A stretch of 64,000 bases of DNA from Coriolopsis trogii (Eukaryota; Basidiomycota; Agaricomycetes; Polyporales; Polyporaceae). The notes beneath the pieces are model-generated. The model ran no database searches, was not told the DNA's origin, and saw only the letters and a program-made list of their open reading frames with translations. Position numbers and translations under genes: made by a program. This document shows positions 53,320 to 64,000 of the stretch, in pieces; the stretch's first letter is position 1; every line of letters starts with the position of its first letter. Location: assembly GCA_020543525.1 (NCBI GenBank), contig JAHYIO010000031.1, forward strand, positions 372,001 through 436,000, read 5' to 3'.

Positions 53320-56163
53320 TCAGTCGGATGAGAGGAAGTGGGGGGAGGGTGCGCGTTTAGGGCGAACTGCTTGAGGGGCCGCTGACGGCTTCTTGGCAAC
53401 TGCTGCTTTCCGCGTGATCATATGCCTGCGCGCAGACTCCTTGATGATCTTCCAGCGATCCGCTGGCATCGCTCTCGCACGCTCACAGAGCGAAGCGACT
53501 GTAGTCTGCTCTACGAACTCGCCGGTGTCCGCATCCTGATGGATGCCGTCACCATAATTGGCGGCGGAGAAGTGTCCAAGAGATGACTTGGGGATTACTT
53601 TCTCCCCGGTCTTGTATGCGTGGAGAGCAAACTCCACCTACACGCAATGAATGGTTAGCAGCAAATTAGCACATAGTCAGGATTGCTTACCGCCAGCGCA
53701 CTCATGACAAGCGCCCCGACAGGATGGGAGGTTTGTCGGGCGTCGAGGTCAGCCTTGAGGTCGGGCGGCAGAGACTCAAGTGCCGGGTAATGAGCCTACC
53801 CCAAAGTCTTGAGAATAAGGTCACTCTGAAACTTAGCCTGCAAGGAAGTGTGAGTGTTCATGGGAGCGGAGACTTGAATGTCTGAGTACCTTCGTGCCAC
53901 TCAGACCCTTCCATTCCTTCCAGAAATACGGCGCGTTCATGGTCCTGATGTTATCACGCTTGGGATCTGGAAGCCCGCCCAGCTGCTCTGCGCAATACTT
54001 TGCAATCCCGTCAGCCGTGCGAAGGTGCTCGTTGTCGGGGTCCTTAAAGATATCGTCGAGGACGGCAAGCGCAGCGGCGCGGAATTGAGTCTGCCATTGG
54101 GACAGAGTACTCGACATCTGAAGGTACAAGAGTTGCATCAGTAGGTACAGATTCGATGATGATGGTTGGTTACCTGCTCGTAAAAGACATCCTTCCTATG
54201 AAGCGTATACTCATGGTCGGGATATGCGAGGTTGTATGCATCTTGGCGCTGCTGAAGAGTAATCGCAACAAAGGGCTGATGGAGTCCTGCAATGCAGATC
54301 AGCATAGGTTCGAGGCGATGATTGTAGTCGTCGAGCATCTCGGGAGGGATCTGCTTCTTCTGAAGTCGGTCGCGGGTGGACTTGGACGTCTTGCGTTCGC
54401 TTGCCTTGACGTCCACTGCGCGGACACGCGTGACCTTCGTATAGATGTCCATCTGATCCGGGAATGAGAGGGCCTCTGCGACACAAGGAGAGGGGTGCGC
54501 ACATACCTTGCGCAGGACTATAATACCACGGGACGTGCTCGCAGGTGTCTTCGGGACGGTGATGGCTGATGTGGATGCTGTTGCCGTCCGGGAGAATCCA
54601 TGACTAGGCAAAGTTGTGAGGCGGCCGCCGTCGTGTTCATCGTCTTGAGGCCTCCAGACGAGAGCATCGGAATCGAGGTCGTCCAGCGCGTCGCGCTCTG
54701 CATCCTCGGGCTCGTCATGCAACCCACCATTTTCACGCACGCCGCTGGTGAGATCGGCTTCGTCGTCACTGGACACGGGGGATGGCGCGCGCACGCTCTT
54801 ACCCTTTGCTGAGCTGCCGCGCTCGTTCGTGGTCGCTACGATACTTGAGGGCTTCGTAGTGGAGGGGCGCGCTGTGTCGGAAGGGTTCTTGAAATGGGCC
54901 GCGAAATCTGGATGCACCCCTCCGATGGCGCGCGACTTCTTGGGCTTCTTCAAGGAGCTGAGGGTGCGAGAGGTAGTATTTAGATCCCAGAGTGAAATGG
55001 GTGATGAGAGCGAAACAGGGAACCCGCAATGGGAGCGCAGAGAGAGGAGCGTGAGAGAAGGATGAGATGCGAACACCAGATAGACTCACGCGACCAAATT
55101 GGCAGTCTCCAGAGGGGCGGGAGGCTCCTTCCGCTTTAACTCGGAGGACGCTTGCTCGCGAGCGCGCGTGACATCCCCGCGGCCCAAGCGAGTAACCGCA
55201 GGTTTGCCCTTACCCGCCTTCTTCGTCCTCCTGGGAACCACCTGCTCGTCCTCGTCTACGTCCATCGCTGAATACGCACCCTCGCTTTGCTCATCACTCG
55301 CTACCGCGTCTTCTACAGGCTCAAATTCCGACCCGCTAGGTTCACTCTCGTGTATCACTTCGTCCTCGCCTTCGGAATCACCAATGACGGCCGCAGCAGT
55401 TTGGTTCTCGCCTATGTTAGGGATAATGGTGAAACTATGGACACAAAAGCCGCTTCGCGCAAGAGAGGACGAACTCACGATCATCACCATCTACTTCGGA
55501 GGCCGACGGCTCAGAGAGCGAAGACTCGGACAAATCTGCAATCTGGAGCGCCGTGGTGGACCCACCTCCCCTCGCCGTGCTTTGCAGCGGAGCTTGTCTC
55601 CGTTCTGTCGTACGGTCGCCCACACCATCCCTTCCGACGCTCGTTGCCTGATCTGGTGGATGAGTAAAACAAGGTGAGAGTCATGCGATGTATATTGGAT
55701 AACTACGCGTACTCTGCAACCCGAGAGAACTGTCCGGGACAGCAGGGGACGACGCAGTCTCCGTGATAGAGGCTTCGACCTTCTTACGTGGCTGTGGAGG
55801 CTGTTTGCGAGGCTGGCGCGGCGCTCGACGGTCGATATCCATTGCCTCATCCCGAATACGATTTTGGGCTTGCACGTTCGCTGCCTTCATCAGGGCGGCT
55901 GATTTTGCTGCATTCATGTCTGCGACGTGCTGCTCGTGAGCCTGCTTCTTGGCAGCAGCCTTCTCACGAAGTTCCCTGGTGGGAGTTGGTGGATGATTGG
56001 GTTGCTCGGGGTTCCAGCGAGGGTGTACGCGAAGACCGGGGCGTTTCGATTGATTTTCGGGACGTGTGGTACGGCCTTGCGGGGCTTCCTGAGCCGCTGC
56101 ATCTCGCGCACCAGGTTCTGCAGAGGAGCGTTGAGACGGCTGTTTGGCTTTCTTAGGGGGCAT
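53320..56163 (-). CDS. Unrecognised partner gene of Plavaka 2
   Basis: Multi-exon gene on the minus strand, start codon 56161-56163 (MPPKKAKQPSQRSSAEPG). The N-terminal half is disordered and highly charged, with basic clusters (PRQPRKQPPQPRKKVE) and long acidic stretches (DSEGEDEVIHESEPSGSEFE), suggesting a nuclear, DNA- or chromatin-associated protein. The C-terminal half looks folded. It has blocks around LQKKQIPPEMLDDYNHRLEP, ITLQQRQDAYNLAYPDHEY, QWQTQFRAAALAVLDDIF, AIAKYCAEQL-like, NAPYFWKEWKG, and FALHAYKTGEKV near the last exon. Introns of about 50-65 bp are evident near 55655-55712, 55400-55465, 54075-54140 region and 53640-53690. I recognise similar hypothetical proteins in agaricomycetes but no named domain. 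Head-to-head with the transposase, 487 bp apart, it is probably transposon cargo. Exon limits are approximate. Confidence 0.62.
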
Positions 56164-56649
56164 GGTCGGGGAGTGGAAGAGAGAGCAAAAAGATTGCTGG
56201 CCTTGGCGACCGTTACCTCCTTCGTGCCCGAGCTGACGCATACTCGAGCAGGCTACCCCTGAGCCTATCTCAACCATTGATCGCCCACCATGCTGGGCGC
56301 CTGCATCCGACGTCTAACTCTAATCAACTTCACGACTTATATATGTGCGTATTTCCATGTGCTTCCAGTGCCAATACTGAGCTCCTCGTAATCAGTTAAC
56401 CTGTGTAGCAATGTTCATTGTACATAGAAAGTAACAGAGGAGTTGGACAATTCGACGACGCCGTTCTCGGCTTGTAGATCGAAACTCCGACTCGATATTA
56501 ACCAGAAAGAGTAGGGGGAGCACGTGTCTCTCACCATGCCTCTCTCGAGAAGATGCGTAAGTCCTCATTTCTGCCATCCACTGCGCTCTTTGCGCCCTTG
56601 ACTTCTTCGCCTTCCGCGTACTTTGCCAGTGTCACGCCGCAGCGCCAGG
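56164..56649. promoter_or_regulatory. Divergent promoter region inside Plavaka element 2
   Basis: 486 bp between the divergent start codons. Contains TATATATG near 56338; no other core elements recognised. Confidence 0.45.
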
Positions 56650-59600
56650 ATGCGGCGGAACTTTCGACCTAGCGTGTTCCCGTGCTCTTGGCCAGGGTGC
56701 ACCCGTACTTTCAAGAGTCGCGGAGGGCGGGAGCAGCATGTCAACGCCATTCACGAAATCTACAACATTCCCCGCCGATCCCCCGATTCTCCCCCACCCA
56801 ATAACGAACCTTTCGATGCAGCGGGGGGGCATGAGGATTCGCAGATTCATCTACAACCACACGCACCACCACCACAGGCAGATCCTCATGATCCATATGG
56901 CGGCAACATTGAGCTTGACGGTGAAGGAGTGGGGCTGGAAGGGGACGCGCCGAATGACGTTCAAGTCGAGACGCATCCGATCATCACAGGTACGTATACA
57001 TCTCAGTTATTTCCATTCGACATTGTCGTGCCGCCGCCGCTGCCGAACGAGCTCAAATGCAATTATTCAAGCTGCAGAAGATAGCTGTGGCATGCTCAGT
57101 GAAGCCTTGAGATATCGGAGGCGCAGCTTTGGGCTCCTACCACTATGCCCTTATGAGGTGCAGAGGGAGATGGTCGCTTTGGAAGCCCGCCGGTAGCGGC
57201 TGGCTGATCTCTCTGACGTCCGTGATGGTGTCTGTACTTACAATTGTCTGTACAGGGCGACCATGCGACCACGATGGGAACACCCTACCAGCTGGTTCAC
57301 CCCCTCCTCCACGTACTCCCAAACACTCCCAAGACTACAGCCCCTTCTCTTCTCGCGCACAATTCCAGACCGCGCAATTTCTCTACCACAAAGAGCAGAT
57401 GTCCGGCAATCACATCGACGAGCTCATGGAGCTATGGGCAGCCCACAGTGGTGGTGAGCCGCCCTTCACGGACCGCAAGGATCTATATGCAACCATTGAT
57501 TCCATCCCACTCGCCGACATCGAGTGGCAGTGTTTCATTGTAACGTACACAGGACCTCGGCCGGCTGAAGGCGAAGTACCGCCTTGGATGGAGCAAGAGT
57601 ACAAAGTATGGTTCCGTTGTCCGCGAGCCGTTCTCCATCAGCAGCTAGGTAATGAGGACTTCAAGGGCAAGATGGACTTTGTGCCGAAGAAATTGTACTC
57701 CGCCCGCGAAGGTCGAGTGTTCACAAACTTCATGACGGGCGACTGGGCATGGCAACAGGCGGTACGTATTGATACTATCCATGTTCCAATCATCGGATGT
57801 CTGCAGCTCGACTGACCCCCTGACGACTGCCTTGCAGGATATATTGGCTCGTACACCTGGGAACCGCGACACAACCTTCTGCCCTGTGATTCTCGGTAGC
57901 GACAAGACAACAGTATCTGTAGCAACCGGTCAAAACGAGTATTATCCTCTCTATCTATCTAACGGCCTTGTGCACAATGCGACGTGTCGTGCACGTAGGA
58001 ATGCTGTATCTTTGATTGCGTTCTTGGCTATCCCAAAAAGTGAGTACACGCGCATTCTGTCTTCACTGCGCTACGTTTCGCTGACCTGGCTCATGCAATT
58101 CTACTACTAGCGGACCGTGAGTACGCAGATGATGCCAACTTCCGCAAATTTCGACGCCAGCTCTTCCACACGTCACTGCATACCATACTGCTTTCCTTGA
58201 AAGCGGGGATGACGACTCCTGAGATTGTCTGCTATGCTGACGGCCACTACCGCAAGACCATCTACGGTTTGGGCCCCTATATTGCGGACTATCCTGAGCA
58301 AGCTCTGCTTGCATGTATCGTTCAGGGGTGGTGTGCAAAGTGGGTTGTTTGCGTATGCTCACACCATGTGTTCCTAAACCATTCAATAGATGCGATGCCG
58401 ACCGCAGCGACCTTGACGGGCAAGCGGACAGACGCTCCCATGATGTCACGCAACATCTCCTTGACGCCTTAGATCTGAAGACACTTTGGGATGACTATGG
58501 AATTGTTGGTGATCTCCTGGTAAGTGCCGCCCTTTGTGTTCACTGGAGACGCAAACTCGGCATTTCCTGTCATGGTGGAGCGATAGCGTCACGTCCGTCC
58601 AGTTGTTCTGGACAAACTATGCGAGTCCGGACAGTCAGAAAGCACGCCATCTCTTCGCAGCACAAGGCGGTAAGCGTTGTTGTTGAAAGCCTGCGGAACA
58701 CGTGCGGATAGTCAGGCCAAGGGCTTACGCTGCTTCATGGGATAGTGTCTATGAGGCAGAGAAGGTCCGTGCAGACCTGGAACTCGTAGAACGTGCAGTC
58801 GATGTATCGCATGATCCCGCTAAGCAGACCGACGTGGAGTGTCAGACACTTGAGGCACTGTTTCTCCGAGAAGATGGCCATGCTGAGGAGCCATTCTCCG
58901 GTTTCACAGCACGATAATTCATGCTCCTGAGAATGACAGTGGAGATACGTCACGACTCACGAACCTGATTGGAATAGTATCAATTGAGTCTTTCACTGAC
59001 GATTGTTTGCAGCCGTTCACTGTTGCATTTCCGCGCGCGGATATACACGAAATGCTATCCCCTGACCTCCTTCATCAAGTCATCAAGGGGACGTTCAAGG
59101 ACCATCTGGTATCATGGGTCGAAGAATATCTTGTGCTGACGCACGGTAAGGCGCAAGCCGCGACCATCTTAGCCGACATAGACCGCCGGTACGTCATGAA
59201 TTCATCTGTCTAAGTGGTGGTTTGCTAATTGTGATCCACTCCCGACCAGTATTGCTGCTGCTCCCCATTTTCCTGGCCTACGCCGTTTTCCCGAAGGACG
59301 TGGGTTCAAACAGTGGACAGGAGATGACTCAAAGGCGCTTATGAAGGTACGGTCACTGATCGTCGAACTTCAACTTCGGCAGCTGGACCTGACTGTCACC
59401 AATCTCATCCTAGGTCTATCTTCATGCGATCAAGGGATACATGCCTGCGCAGATGGTACGCTGCCTTAGCGCCTTCTTGGAGTTCTGCTATCTTGTACGT
59501 CGCGATGTCATCACCACAAGAACGCTTCATCAGATCGAAGACTCTCTCGAACGGTTCCACTCCGAGCGCATCGTGTTTGAAGAGGCAGGTGTTCGCCCAG

Positions 59601-59702
59601 ATGGCTTCTCACTCCCTCGGCAGCACTCCCTCAAGCATTATGCCACTCTCATCCAGTTGTTCGCCGCCCCGAATGGTCTATGCTCGTCGATCACAGAGTC
59701 CA
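56650..59702 (+). pseudogene. Plavaka transposase 2, disrupted by a copia insertion
   Basis: The ATG at 56650 begins MRRNFRPSVFPCSWPGC. Residues 12-33 form a classical C2H2 zinc finger (C-x4-C-x12-H-x4-H), probably for binding transposon ends. Later exons carry the Plavaka core. Blocks seen are DRKDLYATIDSIPLADIEWQ, the GDWAWQQA...VILGSDKTTVS block, NAVSLIAFLAIPK, the Cys/His region near LACIVQGWCAKC, PDLLHQVIKGTF and EEYLVL. A tail block (SLPRQHSLKHYATLIQLFAA) is reached before the copia LTR starts at 59703. The C-terminal part must lie on the far side of the retrotransposon, outside the window. Several 45-60 bp introns are evident (for example 56990-57256 region, 57761-57837). No point lesions were seen upstream of the insertion, so copia insertion may be what inactivated it. 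Confidence 0.78.
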
Positions 59703-60269
59703 TGATGAACTCTGAACCTGGAAGGCTTGGAGCGACCTGTAAGTCACACAAAGAGAGATCTTCAGTCAGTGAGCGAACGACTATATTGCATAGTTTAGTA
59801 CCTGTAAGTCACACAAAGAGAGACTACAAGTACTAGTAAGTAAAGTGTAGTAGAGCATAAGTAATGAGTGAGACTTACTCTTCAGTCAGTGAGCGAACGA
59901 CTGAAGAGCAGAGGGGCAAACAGACTGCCTTATATACTGGAGAGAGGAGTGCATGAGTAAGCGAATGAAGCAGTCACATGTTAACCATAGAGCGATGAGT
60001 AAGAGTCCGTACTCGGCGTATGAGTAAGAGCCGAGAGTATTCTGAGTAAGACATAAGGTCTAGAATGTTCCGGTGCATTGTAGAACGCACAGGAAGACAA
60101 GGGAACCATATGGTCATGGGAATGTACAGTAGTTTCGTAGAGAAAACCGTATATGGTAAGTAGAAACACAGCCTATAGTAAGCGCTATCTAAACATAAGT
60201 AAACATGACCATACAAAGGTTGTGTGCACAACTCCGGACCGGTAGAGCCGTAAATCCGGAATGTCAACA
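59703..60269 (-). repeat. 3' LTR of copia copy 2
   Basis: 567 bp; the reverse complement starts TGTTGACATT and ends TTCATCA; indistinguishable by eye from the LTRs of copy 1. Confidence 0.96.
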
Positions 60270-60280
60270 CTCCCACTCGT

Positions 60281-63200
60281 TCAAGATGCAACGGACACAA
60301 GACCTATCTCCTCAACGAATTTGGCCTGATTGGAGTAAGGCACGTTCTTCGTGAGGGGGTCGGCCAATTGGTCCTCAGAAGCGACATAGTAGATCTCGAC
60401 AGATCCCATCTCGACCTGTTCACGAATGAAGTGATAACGGATCTCTATGTGCTTGGTACGACGGTCAATGACTGGATTGACAGACAAGAAGATCGAGCCT
60501 TGGTTGTCGAGACACAAAGGCGTCGGATCAGTCACGTCATCTCCGAGTTCATTGCCGAAGGTCCTCAGCCATGCCAACTGACGACAAGTGTCGGAGGCCG
60601 CTTTATATTCCGCCTCGGTCGAGGAGAGCGAAATGGTAGGCTGACGCCTCGATGCCCACGATACAGCACCACCTGCCATCAAGAAGACAAAGCCAGAGGT
60701 TGAGTGCCGATCATCACGGTCTTCCGCCCAGTCCGAATCTGAGTACGAAATCAGACCGTCATTAGACGCTCCCTTGTAGCGCAGCCGGTACGCCTTTGTT
60801 CCCTGAAGGTAACGCAGGACATACTTGGCATAGTTCATGTGCGCTTCAGAGGGATTGGCATTGTACTTGGATAACCGTGTGACAGCGAAAGCAATATCAG
60901 GGCGCGTCCCGAGCATGGCGTACAAAAGACTGCCAATAAGACTCTGGTAGCGTTGCCTGAATGAATCGGAAGCGGGCTGATCGGTTTTCACCAAAACAGC
61001 ACCAGCAGGGAGAGGAGTACGCGACGGTTTACAGTCAGCCATCTGGAAACGCTCAAGGACAGACTGGATATACTCTTCCTGGTCGATGTCGAGTGTTCGA
61101 GTAGAACGATCTCGAGTGATGCGAAGACCAAGGAAGCGCTTGACTGGTCCCAAGTCCGTCATCTTGTACTGCTTAGAGAGAGAGCGCTTGACGTGCTTGA
61201 TGTGACTAGACTGATCGCCAATGAGAAGTAGATCGTCGACATAGAGTACGACAATCGTTACGTGTTCCCCCCCTTGTCGCCGATATACGTAGATCCCGGC
61301 ATCAGAATAGGTCCGTTGGAATCCCAAGTCAAGAAGCGACTGATGAATCTTCGCATTCCATTGACGCGACGCCTGTTTAAGACCATAGATAGCCTTTTTG
61401 AGCAGACAGACGTGGTCTTCCTTCCCAGGAACGACCCAGCCTTCGGGCTGTTCCATGTAGATCTCCTCTTCGAGATCGCCATTCAGAAACGCGGTCTTGA
61501 CATCCATAGATTCGATGTCCCAGTCCTCAAGCGCAGCATGCACAAGAAGATACCGGATAGACTCGAACCGCGCAACCGGAGAGAACGTCTCGTGATAGTC
61601 CTCACCCCATACTTGAGTAAAACCGCGAGCAACAAGACGAGCTTTATACCGCCCATCATGTTTAATGTCATAAACCCAGCGGTTTGAGACGACGTGTCGA
61701 CCTTTAGGACGAGGAACAAGTACCCAGGTCCTGTTCTCGATGAGCGAGTCATACTCCGACTTCTCAGCTTCGCGCCACTTAGGAGCATCAGGCGATCGCA
61801 TGGCCTCCTTGTGGGATTGAGGAATACCAGCTTTCGACTGAGCAGCAGCGAGAAAAGCGAGGAAAGTCTCTGCCTCCCACTGATCTCCATCCGGATCTGT
61901 CCGAGCGTCGACATGAACCGGGTTCTCGTCACCATAGATGTTGTCCTGAGTCCTACTCGGGTGGGGAATGCCTGCTTTGTCACGACGAGGATGGTCACGA
62001 GCAATGCTAGGCTGATTATCTCCCACTGGTCTGTTACGACCACGACGGTGAGGAGGATGAGGAGCAGGAACAGGCGGTGGTGTTGGAGGACGATCAGGGG
62101 CATTAGCCGGAGCAGGTGCTTCAGGCGCATCATCGTCTACAGAGTGATCAAGCGGTGGTGGAACATCAAGCGGAATGGGAAGGGGAATGTCCAGGATGTC
62201 GTTGGGATCGACTGAGTCAGAGTCGTCGTTCGAGGACTCATCCGACTGGTCATTCACAAACGGATTATCACTGGGGGCGACAGGTTGATTGCCAGGAAGT
62301 TTTCGTGCAGGGAAAGACTCTTCATCAAATGTCACATCGCGGGACACGACGATAGAGCGGGTGGCCGGATTCCAAAAACGATACCCCTTGGAACCCTGCT
62401 CATACCCCACGAAGATCATCTCGACTGCCTTCTTGTCGAGCTTCCCTTCGCGCTTCGCCTTCTGCACATGCACAAAGGCTTTGCACCCAAACACGCGGAA
62501 GTAGGAAACGTCCGGTATGGTACCGTCCCACAACGTGATAGGGCATTGCCATTTGTGTCGTCGCATAGGTTGACGATTGTAGATATGAACGGCTGCATTG
62601 ATGGCAAGTTGCCAGAAACCGTGACTAAGTCCAGCCTGATGTAACATACACAAAGCCTTCTCGGTGATGGTACGGTTCCAGCGTTCAGCACGTCCATTCT
62701 GTTGAGGTGAACCCGCAACTGTCTTCTGGTGCTCGATGCCATGCGAACGAAGAAGCTCGCTGAACTCGCTAGACGTGTATTCCCCCCCTCGATCAGAGCG
62801 GACTTTCTTGATCTTTTTACCGGTCTGAGTCTCAGCCCATGCCTTATAGTCGAGGAATGCTTTGATAGCATCCGACTTGTGCTTAAGGTAATAGGCGCGA
62901 GCAAGACCAGAGTAATCGTCAATGAAACCGGCAAAATACTTCCATCCTCCAATAGCCTGAGTACGCATCGGTCCATCGAGATCTGTATGGATGAGCTCGA
63001 GAACTTCAGTCGCACGCTTCTCAGAAGGTGGAAAGGGGGCGCGAGTGGATTTGCCAAAGGCACATCCGTCACATGGCTCTTCATCCGCAGGATCAACGGC
63101 ATCAACTCCCTTGGTGTTCTTAGGAAGATGACGCAGCACGTCCTTGCCCGCATGACCAAAGCGACGATGCCAGGTCTTGAAGCGACGGACATTGAGGTGG

Positions 63201-64000
63201 ACACGCTGACCATTACGGAGTTCGAGGAGCGTCCAGTACGTGTTGCTATTCGGATTGTACCTCGCCTCAAGGATCTTTCGACCTATGATACGAATCGTCG
63301 AACCATGTTTGACAGCACCATCAGGTAGCTTGTCAAAGATACACATGCGACCTTCGCCTTGGAACAAGGAATAACCATTGCGCTCGATGGAGCCCGTCGA
63401 GAAAAGACGACCTTCCACATGCGGGATGTAGTAGACGTTGTTGAAGGTGACTGGAACCTTCTGATTATCGATGTAAGTGAACCCTTCAACCGTTCCCGAT
63501 CCAAGCGCATGGATAACACTACTTTCACCTGACGCAGCCGTTCCAAAGGGAACAGTGGTCTCGAAAGGCTGGTAGGTAGAAAAGTCAGACATGTCGCCGG
63601 TGATATGTTGAGAGGCTCCTGAGTCCATAAGCCACATGGTCCACTTCGAGCTGTCCGAGGCCATAGCCTCATCATAGAAAGAAGCAGCGATGTTCGAGGG
63701 ACCCGAAAGTACGTTTACAGCAGATACAGACTCAGAGACGACATGTGCATGGCTATGAGAAGTAGTGTCCTTGTTCTTCCCCTTGTCCTTGTCCTTATCC
63801 CTCTCCTTCTCCTTCTTCTTGCCCTTGGGACGCTTGTCTGGGTGCTTCTTGTAGCAGTTGGACTCGTGGTGAGAACTACCGCCACAGAAGGAGCAAGGAC
63901 CCTTAGGCTTCGGCTTGGTCTGGGAGACCTTGTTGGCGGACTGTCCGTTCTTGCGCAATGACTCCTCGGCCAAGGTCTTCGACTGGATGTCGTCGAGGGT
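60281..64000 (-). CDS. Copia gag-pol, copy 2, 5'-truncated by the window edge
   Basis: Open from the window end to the stop at 60281-60283 (ending VEEIGLVSVAS). It covers the end of Gag with the CCHC knuckle (CSFCGGSSHHESNC), protease DSGA, the HHCC region, the integrase core, reverse transcriptase with YVDD, and a complete RNase H including GGAVSWASRRQPTISLSSTE. Here the Trp codon is intact where copy 1 has TGA. Only a handful of amino-acid differences from copy 1 were seen (for example GFTYIDNQK against GIAYIDNQS). This copy could supply functional proteins if its Gag beginning, outside the window, is also intact. Confidence 0.94.
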   Translation of the reverse strand, partial: TLDDIQSKTLAEESLRKNGQSANKVSQTKPKPKGPCSFCGGSSHHESNCYKKHPDKRPKGKKKEKERDKDKDKGKNKDTTSHSHAHVVSESVSAVNVLSGPSNIAASFYDEAMASDSSKWTMWLMDSGASQHITGDMSDFSTYQPFETTVPFGTAASGESSVIHALGSGTVEGFTYIDNQKVPVTFNNVYYIPHVEGRLFSTGSIERNGYSLFQGEGRMCIFDKLPDGAVKHGSTIRIIGRKILEARYNPNSNTYWTLLELRNGQRVHLNVRRFKTWHRRFGHAGKDVLRHLPKNTKGVDAVDPADEEPCDGCAFGKSTRAPFPPSEKRATEVLELIHTDLDGPMRTQAIGGWKYFAGFIDDYSGLARAYYLKHKSDAIKAFLDYKAWAETQTGKKIKKVRSDRGGEYTSSEFSELLRSHGIEHQKTVAGSPQQNGRAERWNRTITEKALCMLHQAGLSHGFWQLAINAAVHIYNRQPMRRHKWQCPITLWDGTIPDVSYFRVFGCKAFVHVQKAKREGKLDKKAVEMIFVGYEQGSKGYRFWNPATRSIVVSRDVTFDEESFPARKLPGNQPVAPSDNPFVNDQSDESSNDDSDSVDPNDILDIPLPIPLDVPPPLDHSVDDDAPEAPAPANAPDRPPTPPPVPAPHPPHRRGRNRPVGDNQPSIARDHPRRDKAGIPHPSRTQDNIYGDENPVHVDARTDPDGDQWEAETFLAFLAAAQSKAGIPQSHKEAMRSPDAPKWREAEKSEYDSLIENRTWVLVPRPKGRHVVSNRWVYDIKHDGRYKARLVARGFTQVWGEDYHETFSPVARFESIRYLLVHAALEDWDIESMDVKTAFLNGDLEEEIYMEQPEGWVVPGKEDHVCLLKKAIYGLKQASRQWNAKIHQSLLDLGFQRTYSDAGIYVYRRQGGEHVTIVVLYVDDLLLIGDQSSHIKHVKRSLSKQYKMTDLGPVKRFLGLRITRDRSTRTLDIDQEEYIQSVLERFQMADCKPSRTPLPAGAVLVKTDQPASDSFRQRYQSLIGSLLYAMLGTRPDIAFAVTRLSKYNANPSEAHMNYAKYVLRYLQGTKAYRLRYKGASNDGLISYSDSDWAEDRDDRHSTSGFVFLMAGGAVSWASRRQPTISLSSTEAEYKAASDTCRQLAWLRTFGNELGDDVTDPTPLCLDNQGSIFLSVNPVIDRRTKHIEIRYHFIREQVEMGSVEIYYVASEDQLADPLTKNVPYSNQAKFVEEIGLVSVAS

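Larger units (their letters stand above)
52607..59702. mobile_element. Plavaka-type DNA transposon 2 (interrupted by copia copy 2)
   Basis: The left end is inferred at about 52607, where similarity between the hydrophobin A and B 3' regions stops and a cluster of subterminal palindromes begins. The element holds a minus-strand partner gene and a plus-strand Plavaka transposase. The transposase is cut at 59702/59703 by the copia LTR, so the right end must lie beyond the window. The exact left terminus and target duplication cannot be fixed. Confidence 0.6.
59703..64000 (-). mobile_element. Ty1/copia retrotransposon, copy 2 (inverted, runs off the window)
   Basis: Same family as 11269-17771 and nearly identical. 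Its 3' LTR is 59703-60269; the internal region continues past 64000. The candidate target duplication on the left is GTCCA (59698-59702); the right copy is outside the window. Confidence 0.95.

Noticed and set aside
1..64000. CRISPR arrays, rRNA or tRNA genes
   Set aside because: No regularly spaced short repeats, rRNA-like segments or tRNA cloverleaf candidates were seen. The only tRNA-related sequence is the retrotransposon primer-binding site; covariance-model searches were not possible here.

Overview
The window looks like nuclear DNA of an agaricomycete (mushroom-type basidiomycete), probably a wood-rot or polypore relative. The evidence is short GT-AG introns of about 50-66 bp, two class I-type hydrophobin genes, HET-domain genes, Plavaka-type transposases, a DUF6532 gene and copia elements. 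It is an accessory, transposon-rich region. Only a few genes look like stable host genes; the rest are duplicated families at various stages of decay and transposons, some nested.

Layout. 0.4-3.9 kb: a multi-exon gene with a Gly/Met-rich C-terminus, split by an intact Tc1/mariner element (652-2271) with 219-bp terminal inverted repeats. 5.3-7.2 kb: a conserved-looking, unrecognised two-exon gene. 9.7-18.1 kb: HET gene 1, frameshifted and then interrupted by a complete copia retrotransposon (11269-17771, target duplication GGCGG). 18.1-19 kb: remnant of a small membrane/coiled-coil family (called TMCC here) and a 324-bp inverted-repeat element. 20.3-27.4 kb: a Plavaka DNA transposon carrying a transposase and a divergent DUF6532 gene. 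It appears to have inserted between HET gene 2 (27424-29304) and its promoter. 29.9-31.7 kb: a second decayed TMCC copy, split by a 0.9-kb Tc1-like remnant.

32-49 kb: the most unusual part. Two intact genes, one shortened gene and one pseudogene belong to a family of multi-pass membrane proteins (called PAM2-TM here). Their cytosolic-looking tails carry up to five copies of a motif matching the PAM2 consensus (L-x-x-x-A-x-x-F-x-P), the peptide that binds the MLLE domain of poly(A)-binding protein, followed by a conserved basic helix. A third TMCC pseudogene and hydrophobin gene A lie among them.

50-52.6 kb: a diverged copy of the hydrophobin block (hydrophobin B). 52.6-59.7 kb: a second Plavaka element with its own divergent partner gene, inserted just behind hydrophobin B and itself interrupted at 59702/59703 by a second, inverted copia copy that runs off the window.

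Gene products from this region would act at the cell surface (hydrophobins), in non-self recognition (HET) and possibly in tethering mRNA-protein complexes to membranes (PAM2-TM). The last role is inference from motifs only. No rRNA, tRNA or CRISPR was seen. Exon structures were worked out by hand from frame, splice consensus and comparison among copies inside the window.
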